This document shows positions 17,025 through 27,874 of a stretch of DNA of 64,000 nucleotides, in pieces. Where the stretch lies: contig NZ_JALPTH010000005.1 in assembly GCF_023218175.1 (NCBI RefSeq), positions 124,001 through 188,000 on the forward strand, read 5' to 3'. Source of the DNA: Streptomyces lichenis. GTDB taxonomy: Bacteria; Actinomycetota; Actinomycetes; Streptomycetales; Streptomycetaceae. Below the pieces are notes generated by a model. The model saw only the letters and a list, made by a program, of their open reading frames with translations, did no database searches and was not told the DNA's origin. Every line of letters starts with the position of its first letter. Position 1 is the stretch's first letter. Made by a program: the position numbers and the translations under genes.

Positions 17025-18443
17025 ATGCCTGACGCCCCCGCCGCCCCGCCCATCACCTCCTCCCCCGAGCCGCCGGAGCCGTACGAGGTACGGCAGGTGA
17101 CCGGTTGGGGGCGCACCGCGCCGACCGTGTCCCGGGTGCTGCGGCCGCGCAGCTACCAGGAGGCGGCCGCCGCGGTGCTGGGCTGCGGGGAGCGCGGCGG
17201 GATCGCCCGGGGGCTGGGCCGGGCGTACGGGGACGCCGCGCAGAACGCCGGCGGGGATGTCATCGACATGACCGGGCTGGGCCGGATCCGCTCGATCGAC
17301 GCCGAGGCCGGGGTCGTGGTGTGCGACGCCGGGGTGAGCCTGCACCGGCTGATGGAGGTGCTGCTGCCGCTCGGCTGGTTCGTGCCGGTCACCCCGGGGA
17401 CGAGATATGTGACGGTCGGCGGGGCCATCGGCGCGGATGTGCACGGCAAGAACCACCATGTGTCCGGCTCCTTCGGGCGCCATGTGCGCGCCTTCGACCT
17501 GCTTACCGCGGACGGCTCGGTGCGGACCGTGCTGCCGGGCACGGACCTGTTCGACGCCACCACGGGCGGGATGGGGCTGACCGGGGTGGTGCTGGCCGCC
17601 GAGATCCAGCTGGTGCCGGTGGAGACCGCCTGGATGTCGGTGGACACCGAGCGCGCCACCGACCTGGACGACCTGCTGGCCCGGCTCACCGCCAACGACG
17701 ACGGCTACCGCTACTCGGTGGCCTGGATCGACCTGCTGGCGCGCGGCGCGGCCACCGGCCGGGCGGTGCTCACCCGCGGCGACCACGCCCGGGCCGCGGA
17801 GCTGCCGCGCCGAACCCGAGTCGGTCGGCGCGGTCGGCGCGATCCGCTGGCGTTCCGCCCGGCCCGGCTGCCCGCTCCACCCCCGTTTCTGCCGGAGGGG
17901 TTGCTCACCCGGACCACGGTGGGCCTGTTCAACGAGGCCTGGTACCGCCGGGCGCCCCGGCACCGCACCGGCGAGCTCCAGCGGCTGACCTCCTTCTTCC
18001 ACCCGCTGGACGGCGTACCGCACTGGAACCGGGTCTACGGCCGGGGCGGCTTCGTGCAGTACCAGCTGGTGGTGGGGCACGGCCGGGAGGAGACCCTGCG
18101 CCGGGTGGTGCGGCGGATCGCCCGGCGCGGCTGCCCGTCCTTCCTGGCGGTGCTCAAGCGGTTCGGCGCGGGCGACCCAGGCTGGCTGTCGTTCCCCATG
18201 CCGGGCTGGACCCTGGCCCTGGACATCCCGGCCGGGCTGAGCGGCCTGGGCGCCTTCCTGGACGAGCTGGACGAGGAGGTCGCGGACGCCGGCGGCCGGG
18301 TCTACCTCGCCAAGGACTCCCGGTTGCGGCCGGACGCGCTGGCCGCGATGTACCCGCGGCTGGCGGACTTCCGAGCGCTGCGCGCCGCACTCGACCCGCG
18401 CGGGGTGTTCACCTCGGACCTCGCCCGCCGCCTCTCCCTCTGA
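17025..18443 (+). CDS. dprE1: Decaprenylphosphoryl-ribose 2'-oxidase (DprE1-like FAD oxidoreductase)
   Basis: 472 aa. FAD_binding_4 domain: ARGLGRAYGD at 61-70, VTPGTRYVTVGGAIGADVHG at 122-141 with H140, and TGGMGLTG. The C-terminal D-arabinono-lactone-oxidase-like domain includes LKRFGAG, SFPMPGW and YLAKDSR with Lys430, equivalent to the catalytic Lys418 of mycobacterial DprE1. The residue matching mycobacterial Cys387 appears to be Ala398 (W-T-L-A-L-D). It oxidises the ribose 2'-OH of the prenyl-linked sugar, then hands over to DprE2. Divergent from the PAP2 gene and followed 55 bp later by dprE2. Confidence 0.9.
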   Translation: MPDAPAAPPITSSPEPPEPYEVRQVTGWGRTAPTVSRVLRPRSYQEAAAAVLGCGERGGIARGLGRAYGDAAQNAGGDVIDMTGLGRIRSIDAEAGVVVCDAGVSLHRLMEVLLPLGWFVPVTPGTRYVTVGGAIGADVHGKNHHVSGSFGRHVRAFDLLTADGSVRTVLPGTDLFDATTGGMGLTGVVLAAEIQLVPVETAWMSVDTERATDLDDLLARLTANDDGYRYSVAWIDLLARGAATGRAVLTRGDHARAAELPRRTRVGRRGRRDPLAFRPARLPAPPPFLPEGLLTRTTVGLFNEAWYRRAPRHRTGELQRLTSFFHPLDGVPHWNRVYGRGGFVQYQLVVGHGREETLRRVVRRIARRGCPSFLAVLKRFGAGDPGWLSFPMPGWTLALDIPAGLSGLGAFLDELDEEVADAGGRVYLAKDSRLRPDALAAMYPRLADFRALRAALDPRGVFTSDLARRLSL

Positions 18444-18490
18444 TCCCTGCCGATCCCTGCCGATCCCTGCCGATCCCTGCTGATCCCTGG
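18441..18490 (+). repeat. Five tandem 10-bp repeats between dprE1 and dprE2
   Basis: Units TGATCCCTGC, CGATCCCTGC (three times) and TGATCCCTGG run without gaps, starting at the dprE1 stop codon. They fill the short intergenic space before the dprE2 GTG start. Confidence 0.85.
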
Positions 18491-18498
18491 AGCCTGTT

Positions 18499-19260
18499 GT
18501 GAAAGACGCGTTCGGAGCGCCGCAGTCGGTGCTGGTCCTCGGCGGTACCTCGGAGATCGGCCTCGCCACCGCCCGCCGGCTGATCGCCCGCCGCACCCGC
18601 CGGGTCTGGCTGGCCGGCCGTCCGTCCCCCGGGCTGGACTCGGCGGCCGAGGCGCTGCGCTGCCGGACCCGGGTGGAGGAGGTGCGCACGGTGGACTTCG
18701 ACGCGCTGGACACCGCGAGCCACCAGGAGGCGCTGGGCAAGGTGTTCGCCGAGGGGGACATCGACCTGGTGCTGCTCGCCTTCGGGGTGCTCGGCGACCA
18801 AGCGCGGGACGAGACCGACCCGCCGGCCGCGGTGCGGGTGGCGCAGACCAACTACACCGGGGCCGTCTCGGCCGGGCTGGTGTGCGCCGGGGCGCTGGAG
18901 GCGCAGGGGCACGGCTCGCTGGTGGTGCTCTCCTCGGTGGCGGCCGAGCGGGCCCGCCGGGCCAACTTCCTCTACGGGTCCAGCAAGGCCGGTCTGGACG
19001 CCTTCGCCCAGGGCCTCGGGGACGCGCTGTACGGGACCGGGGTGCATGTGATGGTGGTGCGGCCCGGCTTCGTCCGGACCCGGATGACGGCGGGGCTCAC
19101 ACCGGCGCCGCTGGCCACCACCCCGGAGGCGGTGGCCACCGCGATCGAGCTGGGGCTGCGCCGGCGCACCGAGACGGTGTGGGTGCCGGGGGCGCTGCGG
19201 CCGGTGATGGCGGCGGTACGCCAGCTGCCGCGGCCGCTGTTCCGCCGGCTGCCCCTGTAG
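18499..19260 (+). CDS. dprE2: Decaprenylphospho-erythro-pentofuranosid-2-ulose 2-reductase (DprE2-like SDR)
   Basis: 253 aa from GTG 18499. SDR fold: GGTSEIG at 15-21, AFGVLGD at 94-100, Ser145/146 and Y159-GSS-K163. Its place directly after the DprE1 gene identifies it as the NADH-dependent partner that reduces the 2-keto sugar to arabinose. Together they epimerise prenyl-phosphoryl ribose to arabinose. C-terminal hydrophobic/basic segment (VMAAVRQLPRPLFRRLPL), as in mycobacterial DprE2. Confidence 0.88.
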   Translation: MKDAFGAPQSVLVLGGTSEIGLATARRLIARRTRRVWLAGRPSPGLDSAAEALRCRTRVEEVRTVDFDALDTASHQEALGKVFAEGDIDLVLLAFGVLGDQARDETDPPAAVRVAQTNYTGAVSAGLVCAGALEAQGHGSLVVLSSVAAERARRANFLYGSSKAGLDAFAQGLGDALYGTGVHVMVVRPGFVRTRMTAGLTPAPLATTPEAVATAIELGLRRRTETVWVPGALRPVMAAVRQLPRPLFRRLPL

Positions 19261-19271
19261 CCGGACGGGGG

Positions 19272-19865
19272 TCAGTGGCGGAAGGCGGCCCGCTCGTCGA
19301 TCGGTGAGCCGCCCTGGGCGGGCACCGCGGGGGTGTTCAGCCCGGCGCCGAACTCGTAGTCGGAGAGCTTGCGCCAGACCTGGTCGGCGCCCTGCTCGTA
19401 GAGCGCGAAGGAGCCGACGTTCCAGGCGGCCTCGAAGCCGGCCAGCTCCTCGTACGCCCGGTCCATGCCCTCCTCGGAGATGCCGTGGGCGACCGTGACA
19501 TGCGGGTGGTACGGGAAGGCCAGCTCGCGCACCAGGGGCCCGGAGGCGTCCCGGACCCGCTGCTGGAGCCAGGAGCAGGCCGCCGCGCCCTCCACCACCT
19601 GGACGAAGACGACCGGGGAGAGCGGGCGGAAGGTGCCGGTGCCGCTCAGCCGCATGGGGAACGCCCGGCCGGACGCGGCCACCCGGGCGAGGTGCGCCCG
19701 TACGGCGGGCAGCCGCTCTGGCTCCACCTCGGTCGGCGGCAGCAGCGTGACATGGGTGGGAATGGCGTGCGCGGCGGGGTCACCGAAGCCCGCGCGCCGC
19801 TGCTGGAGCAGGCTGCCGTAGGGCTCCGGGACCGCGATCGAAACGCCGAGCGTTACGGTCCCCAC
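19272..19865 (-). CDS. 2'-5' RNA ligase/cyclic phosphodiesterase superfamily protein (LigT-like)
   Basis: 197 aa. Two H-x-T motifs define the 2H phosphoesterase fold: HVTLLPP at about 38 and HPHVTVAHG at about 122. Substrates could be cyclic phosphates of RNA or nucleotides; not determinable here. Convergent with dprE2, 11 bp apart. Confidence 0.85.
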   Translation of the reverse strand: MGTVTLGVSIAVPEPYGSLLQQRRAGFGDPAAHAIPTHVTLLPPTEVEPERLPAVRAHLARVAASGRAFPMRLSGTGTFRPLSPVVFVQVVEGAAACSWLQQRVRDASGPLVRELAFPYHPHVTVAHGISEEGMDRAYEELAGFEAAWNVGSFALYEQGADQVWRKLSDYEFGAGLNTPAVPAQGGSPIDERAAFRH

Positions 19866-19946
19866 GTCGTACTCCTCACAGGTCGTCTCGCAGCTGGTCC
19901 CGGTGCGGCGGTCCCGCCCGCCGCCTCCCCGGTGGTCGTCGCTTCG

Positions 19947-20014
19947 TCGTGCTGTCGTGCCGGTGTCCGTGCCGTCTCCGTCGTGCTGTCGTGCCGGCTT
20001 CCGTGCCGTCTCCG
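19947..20014. repeat. Two tandem 34-bp repeats
   Basis: Copies at 19947-19980 and 19981-20014, beginning TCGTGCTGTCGTGCCGG, differ at two positions. They lie upstream of the LigT-like gene and downstream of trpS. No known element recognised; the rest of 19866-20120 holds nothing else I can support. Confidence 0.75.
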
Positions 20015-20120
20015 TCGTGTCGGTCCGTCGTCAGTGTGGCGGGTGCGCCCGCCGCTGACCAGAGCCACCGGAGCGAGTGACCAGGGCCACGGGGGTGCGC
20101 CGGCGGCCCCGGCCGGGTGC

Positions 20121-22509
<2,389 letters not shown>

Positions 22510-22738
22510 GGCGTCCCTCCGGGGGCGGCAGCACGGTCGAGCCGGGGTGCCCAGGCGGGCGGCACCCGTACGGTCTGCCGCGCGCGGCTCCCCCGGGGTC
22601 GCTTCCCCGTACGCCAGTCGCCGCGCGTACCGCACACCCTAGCCGGAGGGCGCCCGGGGCGTGGCGCTACCGTCGGAGGGGCCGGTGGCCTCGGCCCCGC
22701 TCGCACGTCCTGGACGACTCCGTACGGAAGGCGCTGCC

Positions 22739-23236
22739 ATGAGCCCCACCACCCCTCCCCCGGAGGCGGGCGTCCCGCCCGGGCTGCCGTTCGTGGACGA
22801 GCAGCGGGTGCGGATCGCCGCCGGGCCGGTGGTGGTGTGGGCGGCGCTGGCCGGCTGGCTCGGGGAGCGCGGAGGCCCGGGCCCCGCCGCGTACGCCCGG
22901 CTGGTCCGCGCCGAGCCCGCCTCCGCCAGGCCCGCCGGCTCCTCGGGCGGTGCGCTCGCGCGGGGTGCGGCGCTGCCCGGCTTCCGGGTGGCGCTGTCGG
23001 TGCCGCCGGAGCGGGCGGTGCTCACGGGCCGTCACCTCTTCTCCCGGTACGCGGCGGTGCTCGCCCTCTCCCCGGAGCGCGGAGAGGGGACGGGGACGGT
23101 GCTGGCGGTACGGACCTACGCACGGTTCCCCGGCCCGCTGGGCGCGGTGTACCGGGCCCTGGTGATCGGCTCCGGCGGCCACGGGGTGGCGGTCCGGCGC
23201 ATGCTGGGCTCGGTCCGCCGCCGCGCCGAGGGCTGA
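22739..23236 (+). CDS. SRPBCC/DUF2867-like hypothetical protein
   Basis: 165 aa from ATG 22739 with GGAAGG 7 nt upstream. The layout recalls SRPBCC/START-like or DUF2867 proteins: FVDEQRVRIAAGPVVVWAAL at the start, GFRVALSVPPERAVLTGRHLFSRY in the centre, and the C-terminal helix VYRALVIGSGGHGVAVRRML. A lipid or hydrophobic ligand pocket is the family expectation; nothing more specific can be said. Divergent from glyA. Confidence 0.7.
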   Translation: MSPTTPPPEAGVPPGLPFVDEQRVRIAAGPVVVWAALAGWLGERGGPGPAAYARLVRAEPASARPAGSSGGALARGAALPGFRVALSVPPERAVLTGRHLFSRYAAVLALSPERGEGTGTVLAVRTYARFPGPLGAVYRALVIGSGGHGVAVRRMLGSVRRRAEG

Positions 23237-23354
23237 GCGAGGAGCGAGGACGAAGGCGGGCGTGCTCCTGCGATCGGTTTCCGGCCGCCGGGGAGGTCGC
23301 TTTCCGGCCATTACAGGCGGAGGATTCCGGCGTACGGTGAGTTCCCCGCCCACA

Positions 23355-23387
23355 GGGGAGGTTTCCGTGCCCGCACGGGAGGTTTCC
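23355..23387. promoter_or_regulatory. Pair of direct repeats upstream of rocD, candidate operator
   Basis: GGGGAGGTTTCC at 23355-23366 and CGGGAGGTTTCC at 23376-23387 are 21 bp apart, about two helical turns, roughly 75-105 bp before the rocD start. A weaker related GGGGAGGTCGCTTTCC lies at about 23290. Typical spacing for a direct-repeat binding regulator; purely positional evidence. Confidence 0.3.
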
Positions 23388-23459
23388 CCGCGGGTGAGGC
23401 GAGCGACGATAGGAAGGGGCGCCACCACCGCCCCGGGCCGCACAGAGGACGGAGACCCC

Positions 23460-24740
23460 GTGTCGAGCGCATACGACGAGCCGAACACCGAGCCGGCGAC
23501 CGAGGCGGGCACCGCATCCGCCGGGGCGGCGACCCGGGAGGCGATCGACGCCGCCGAGGCGCACGGCGCGCACAACTACCACCCGCTGCCGGTCGTCGTC
23601 TCCACGGCGGACGGCGCCTGGATGACGGATGTCGAGGGGCGGCGCTACCTGGACATGCTGGCCGGCTACTCGGCCCTCAACTTCGGCCACGGCAACCGCC
23701 GGCTGATCGACGCGGCCAAGGCGCAGCTGGACCGGGTGACGCTGACCTCCCGGGCGTTCCACCACGACCGGTACGCGGAGTTCTGCGAGCGGCTGGCGGA
23801 GTTCTGCGGCATGGAGATGGTGCTGCCGATGAACACCGGGGCGGAGGCGGTGGAGACCGCGGTCAAGACCGCCCGCAAGTGGGGCTACCGGGTCAAGGGC
23901 GTGCCGGACGGGCGGGCGCGGATCGTCGTCGCGGACGGCAACTTCCACGGCCGTACCACCACCATCGTCAGCTTCTCCACCGACCCGGAGGCCCGGGAGC
24001 ACCACGGCCCCTACACGCCCGGCTTCGACGTCGTCCCGTACGGGGACCTGGCGGCGCTGGAGGCCGCGATCACCGAGGAAACGGTGGCCGTGCTGCTGGA
24101 GCCGATCCAGGGCGAGGCGGGCGTGCTGGTGCCGCCGCCCGGCTACCTTCCGGCGGTACGGGAGCTGACCCGGCGCCGCGGGGTGCTGTTCGTCGCGGAC
24201 GAGATCCAGTCCGGGCTGGGCCGCACCGGGCGGAGCTTCGCCTGCGAGCACGAGGGTGTCGTCCCGGACATGTACCTGCTCGGTAAGGCGCTGGGCGGCG
24301 GGGTGGTGCCGGTCTCGGCGGTGGTGTCCAGCGCGGAGGTGCTGGGTGTGCACCGGCCGGGCGAGCACGGCTCGACCTTCGGCGGGAACCCGCTGGCCTG
24401 CGCGGTGGCGCTGGAGGTGCTGGCGATGCTGCGCACCGGCGAGTACCAGGAGCGCGCCGCCGAGCTGGGCGACCATCTGCACCAGGAGCTGGGGCTGATG
24501 GTCGCCGACGGCACGGTGGCGGCGGTGCGCGGCCGGGGCCTGTGGGCCGGTGTGGACGTGGTGCCGGGTCTGGGCAGCGGCCGGGAGGTGTCCGAGCGGC
24601 TGATGGAGCGCGGGGTGCTGGTGAAGGACACCCATGGCTCCACCCTCCGGATCGCCCCGCCGCTGGTGATCTCCAAGGAGGACCTGGACTGGGGGCTGGA
24701 GCAGCTGCGCCAGGTGCTCGCGGACGCCGCCGCGCGCTGA
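23460..24740 (+). CDS. rocD: Ornithine-oxo-acid transaminase
   Basis: 426 aa from GTG 23460 (GGAG just upstream); the frame stays open to 23262 without homology. Class III aminotransferase: NTGAEAVETAVKTARKWGY, FHGRTTTIVSFS, VLLEPIQGEAGV, DEIQSGLGRTG, and the PLP lysine in LLGKALGGGVVPVSAV. HNYHPLPVV near the N-terminus is typical of ornithine aminotransferase. Converts ornithine to glutamate semialdehyde in arginine/proline catabolism. Convergent with the YgiC-like gene. Confidence 0.92.
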   Translation: MSSAYDEPNTEPATEAGTASAGAATREAIDAAEAHGAHNYHPLPVVVSTADGAWMTDVEGRRYLDMLAGYSALNFGHGNRRLIDAAKAQLDRVTLTSRAFHHDRYAEFCERLAEFCGMEMVLPMNTGAEAVETAVKTARKWGYRVKGVPDGRARIVVADGNFHGRTTTIVSFSTDPEAREHHGPYTPGFDVVPYGDLAALEAAITEETVAVLLEPIQGEAGVLVPPPGYLPAVRELTRRRGVLFVADEIQSGLGRTGRSFACEHEGVVPDMYLLGKALGGGVVPVSAVVSSAEVLGVHRPGEHGSTFGGNPLACAVALEVLAMLRTGEYQERAAELGDHLHQELGLMVADGTVAAVRGRGLWAGVDVVPGLGSGREVSERLMERGVLVKDTHGSTLRIAPPLVISKEDLDWGLEQLRQVLADAAAR

Positions 24741-24767
24741 GCCGCCCGCCGCTCCTCCTGGGGCGGG

Positions 24768-25955
24768 TCAGAGGATGACGTGCGGCAGGAAGCGGGCGTA
24801 CTCGTCGGTGACCAGGTCGGCCGACTCCCGGATGCCGAGCCCGGCGGCCTCGTCCTCAACCACCCAGGCGCCGAGCACCGTCCGGTTGCCGTCGAAGTCG
24901 GGCAGCGGGGCCAGCTCCTGGTAGCAGCAGGGCTCGTCCCGTACGGCCGGGGCCTCACCGGGCCCGTGCACGGTGACCCCGGCGCCCTCGCGGCCCAGCA
25001 GCGGCTTGGCCACGTACCCGGGGCCGCCGGGATCGGCCAGCTCTCGTGGGCCGTCCAGATAGGCGGGCAGCAGGTTGGGGTGGCCCGGGTACAGCTCCCA
25101 GAGGATCGCCAGTAGCGCCTTGTTGGAGAGCAGCATCTTCCAGACCGGCTCGATCCAGCAGGTGGAGCCGGTGCCGCCGCCGTTGTCGAGGGTGGCGAGG
25201 ACATGCGGGCCGAACCGGTCGGTGGTCAGCCACTCCCAGGGGTAGAGCTTGAAGCAGCTGCGGATGAAGCGCAGCTTCTCGTCCACGAAGCGCCCGGTGA
25301 TCCGGTCGAAGCCGATCCGCTCCACCGACAGCGCCTCGGTCTCCAGCCCGGCCTGCTCGGCGGTCTCGCGCAGATACGCGACCGTCATCAGGTCCTCGCC
25401 CAGCTCGTCGCCGTCGCTGTGCGCGAAGTGCACCGGCCCGGGCGGCAGCAGGTGCTTCTGCCGGCGCCAGGCCTCGACCAGCCGCTCGTGCAGCGAGTTC
25501 CACTGGTCGGCGCCGGGGAAGCGCTCCTCCATCCAGAACCATTGCGGACTGGCCGCCTCCACCAGGGAGGTGGGGGTGTCCGCGTTGTACTCCAGCATCT
25601 TGGCCGGGCCGGTGCCGTCATAGCGCAGGTCGAACCGCCCGTATACGGACGGCAGTTCGGCGCGGCGGCGCCAGGCCTCGGCGATCAGGCGGACCAGTCG
25701 GGGCTCGGTGATGCCGAGGTCGGCGAACCGCTCCTTCTCCACGATGTGCGCGGCCGCGGCCAGGCACATGGTGTGCAGCTCCTCGACGACCTCCTCCAGC
25801 GCCTCGACCTCGGGCAGCGAGAAGACGTAGTAGGCGCTCTCGTCCCAGTACGGGCGCAGCGAGCCGTCCGGGTAGCGGGTGAGCGGGTAGACGCAGCCCT
25901 GCTCCTCGACGGTCTGCTGCCAGCCGGGGCGCGGCTCGATGGTGTGGCGCTTCAT
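24768..25955 (-). CDS. Glutathionylspermidine synthase-like ATP-grasp protein (YgiC/YjfC family)
   Basis: 395 aa matching the C-terminal synthetase domain of GspS. RFDLRYDGTGPAKMLEYNADTPTSLVE, DLMTVAYLRETA, FIRSCFKLYPWEW, WIEPVWKMLLSNKALLAILW and KPLLGREGAGV are family motifs; the amidase domain of true GspS is absent. Predicted ATP-dependent carboxylate-amine ligase; actinomycetes lack the usual glutathione, so the substrate differs or is unknown. It sits 18 bp after a small YgiB-like lipoprotein gene, reproducing the ygiB-ygiC pairing of E. coli. Confidence 0.88.
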   Translation of the reverse strand: MKRHTIEPRPGWQQTVEEQGCVYPLTRYPDGSLRPYWDESAYYVFSLPEVEALEEVVEELHTMCLAAAAHIVEKERFADLGITEPRLVRLIAEAWRRRAELPSVYGRFDLRYDGTGPAKMLEYNADTPTSLVEAASPQWFWMEERFPGADQWNSLHERLVEAWRRQKHLLPPGPVHFAHSDGDELGEDLMTVAYLRETAEQAGLETEALSVERIGFDRITGRFVDEKLRFIRSCFKLYPWEWLTTDRFGPHVLATLDNGGGTGSTCWIEPVWKMLLSNKALLAILWELYPGHPNLLPAYLDGPRELADPGGPGYVAKPLLGREGAGVTVHGPGEAPAVRDEPCCYQELAPLPDFDGNRTVLGAWVVEDEAAGLGIRESADLVTDEYARFLPHVIL

Positions 25956-25973
25956 GGGTCGGCTGGTCCGGGC

Positions 25974-26249
25974 TCAGCCGCCGCCGGACCCGGAGCAGCC
26001 GAAGCCGCCGCGGTCCACGGCCGCCTTGTCGAAACTGCCGCCGGACACCTTGCCCTTGCTGCTGGAGCCGCCGTAGTAGTACGCGCCCCGGCTGCCGCTG
26101 CCGCCGTCGTCGCAGTCCTCGCGGGAGAGCTCCTTGCGCGTCTGCCGGTCGGCGCAGCGCTTGTCCGGCTCGGAGCCGCAGGAGGTGAGGGCCACCGCCA
26201 TCAGCCCCATGCTGCCCAGTACCACCGTGCTCGACCTCAGCCTGCGCAT
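25974..26249 (-). CDS. Small YgiB-like (DUF1190-like) lipoprotein
   Basis: 91 aa from ATG 26249 with a GGGGAGGG ribosome-binding site. Signal peptide with lipobox LTSC (Cys about 24). The mature part is short and Gly/Ser-rich, with AYYYGG and a terminal DRGGFGCSGSGGG. The RGGFG tail and the gene order directly before a YgiC homologue match the E. coli YgiB/YgiC pair, but the protein is less than half YgiB's length. Probably outer-leaflet anchored; function unknown. Confidence 0.72.
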   Translation of the reverse strand: MRRLRSSTVVLGSMGLMAVALTSCGSEPDKRCADRQTRKELSREDCDDGGSGSRGAYYYGGSSSKGKVSGGSFDKAAVDRGGFGCSGSGGG

Positions 26250-26411
26250 CGCAGTCCGTCCCTCCCCGTTGTGGCGCGTCCGGCCCCCGTGCCGTTCCGG
26301 CCGTCCGCACACCCTAGAGGGCGGCCCACCGCCCCCGTAAGCCCGGTCCCGGCTCCGCCGAATCCGTCTGCTCGCCCGGCGGCCCTTCACACACCCCGCG
26401 CCACCCGTTTC

Positions 26412-27833
26412 TCAGGGCAGCGCCCGGCAGAGCGCCTCCAGGGCGCCGGACCAGGCGCTGTCGGTGGGGGTGGCGTAGCCGACGACCAGGCCCTCCCGGT
26501 CGTGCGGCACCGCGGGGTGGCGGAAGCGGCTCAGGCCCTGGACGGCAAGCCCCTGGTACGAGGCGGCCTGGACGACCGAGGCCTCGGTGCCGGGCGGGAG
26601 GTCCAGCACCGCGTGCAGCCCGGCCGCGATGCCGCTGACCCGGATGTCCGGGGCGCGTTCGGCGAGGGCGGCGACCAGCTGGTCGCGGCGGCGGCGGTAG
26701 CGCAGCCGGCGGCCCCGGATGTGCCGGTCGTACGCCCCGGAGGTGATGAACTCGGCCAGGGTGAGCTGGTCGATCGCGCCGCCGGCCCAGTCCGACCACC
26801 CCTTGGCGGCCAGCACCTCGCCGATCAGCCCCTGCGGGAGCACCATCCAGCCCAGCCGCACCCCGGGCGCGAGCGACTTGCTGGCGGTGCCCAGATAGAC
26901 CACCCGCTCGGGGTCGAGGCCCTGGAGGGCGCCGACCGCCTGCCGGTCGTAGCGGAACTCGCCGTCGTAGTCGTCCTCCAGGATCAGCGCGCCCTCGGCC
27001 CGGGCCCAGTCCACCGCGGCCGCCCGCCGGTCCGGGGGCAGCGCGCCGCCCAGCGGGAACTGGTGCGCCGGGGTGATCAGCAGGGCGCCCTGGCGGGCCA
27101 GTTCGCCGGTGCGGGTGCCGTGCTCGTCGTACGGGAGGGCGGGGGTGCGCAGCCCGGCGCCGGTCAGCAGCTCCCAGTGGACGTCCAGCCCGTACGACTC
27201 CACGGCCACCTCCCGGACCCGCCGGTCGGCCAGCACCCTGGCCAGCAGCCGCAGCCCGTGCACGAAGCCGGAGCAGACCACGACCCGGTCCGGGTCGGCG
27301 TGCACCCCGCGGGCGCGGGCCAGATAGTCGGCGAGCGCGGTGCGCAGCTCGATCCGGCCCCGGGGGTCGTTGTAGCCGAAGGCCTCGTTGGGCGCGGCGT
27401 TCAGGGCCCGCCGGGCCGCCTTCAGCCATGCGGCGCGCGGGAAGGAGCCCAGGTCGGGGGTGCCCGGGTGCAGGTCGTGGGCGGGTGGGCGGCGCGCCGG
27501 GGTGTGGGTCAGCCGGGTGGCGCCGGGCGGGCGGCTGCCGACGGCGGCGCGGCGGCCGGTGAGCGGGACGGCACGCTGGGCGACCCGGGTGCCGGAGCCC
27601 TGGCGCGCGGTGAGCCAGCCCTCGGCGACCAGCTCCGCGTAGGCGTCGGCGACGGTGTTGCGGGCCACGCCGAGGTCGGCGGCGAGCGTACGGGACGAGG
27701 GCAGCCGGGTCCCGGGCGCCAGCCGCCCGGTGCGTACGGCCTCCCGGAGCGCGTTCATCAACCCCGAGCGGAGCCCCGCCCCGCCCAGGTCGAGGTGGAG
27801 GTCGGTCCCGAAAGTGGCCCAGGATTCCGTCAT
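26412..27833 (-). CDS. MocR-family (GntR/aminotransferase) transcriptional regulator
   Basis: 473 aa from ATG 27833 (a start at 27866 is also possible). N-terminal GntR winged helix: SGLMNALREAVRTGRLAPGT, LPSSRTLAADLGVARNTVADAYAEL. The C-terminal fold-type I aminotransferase domain includes NAAPNEAFGYNDPRG and the PLP lysine in YLGTASKSLAPGVRLGWM. MocR proteins bind PLP and usually regulate the gene transcribed divergently, here the AhpD-like protein 41 bp away, so the operator should lie in 27834-27874. Confidence 0.92.
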   Translation of the reverse strand: MTESWATFGTDLHLDLGGAGLRSGLMNALREAVRTGRLAPGTRLPSSRTLAADLGVARNTVADAYAELVAEGWLTARQGSGTRVAQRAVPLTGRRAAVGSRPPGATRLTHTPARRPPAHDLHPGTPDLGSFPRAAWLKAARRALNAAPNEAFGYNDPRGRIELRTALADYLARARGVHADPDRVVVCSGFVHGLRLLARVLADRRVREVAVESYGLDVHWELLTGAGLRTPALPYDEHGTRTGELARQGALLITPAHQFPLGGALPPDRRAAAVDWARAEGALILEDDYDGEFRYDRQAVGALQGLDPERVVYLGTASKSLAPGVRLGWMVLPQGLIGEVLAAKGWSDWAGGAIDQLTLAEFITSGAYDRHIRGRRLRYRRRRDQLVAALAERAPDIRVSGIAAGLHAVLDLPPGTEASVVQAASYQGLAVQGLSRFRHPAVPHDREGLVVGYATPTDSAWSGALEALCRALP

Positions 27834-27874
27834 GGAAATGGACCATACCCCTGTGCCACACCGCACCTAGGCTC

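Noticed and set aside
15383..17032. Long plus-strand ORFs through the PAP2 gene
   Set aside because: They consist of Gly/Pro/Arg-rich translations of the repeat and show no domain; PAP2 motifs on the minus strand explain the region.
22510..22738. Glycine riboswitch upstream of glyA
   Set aside because: The sequence between glyA and its divergent neighbour shows no aptamer-like conserved core; only GC-rich spacer is visible.
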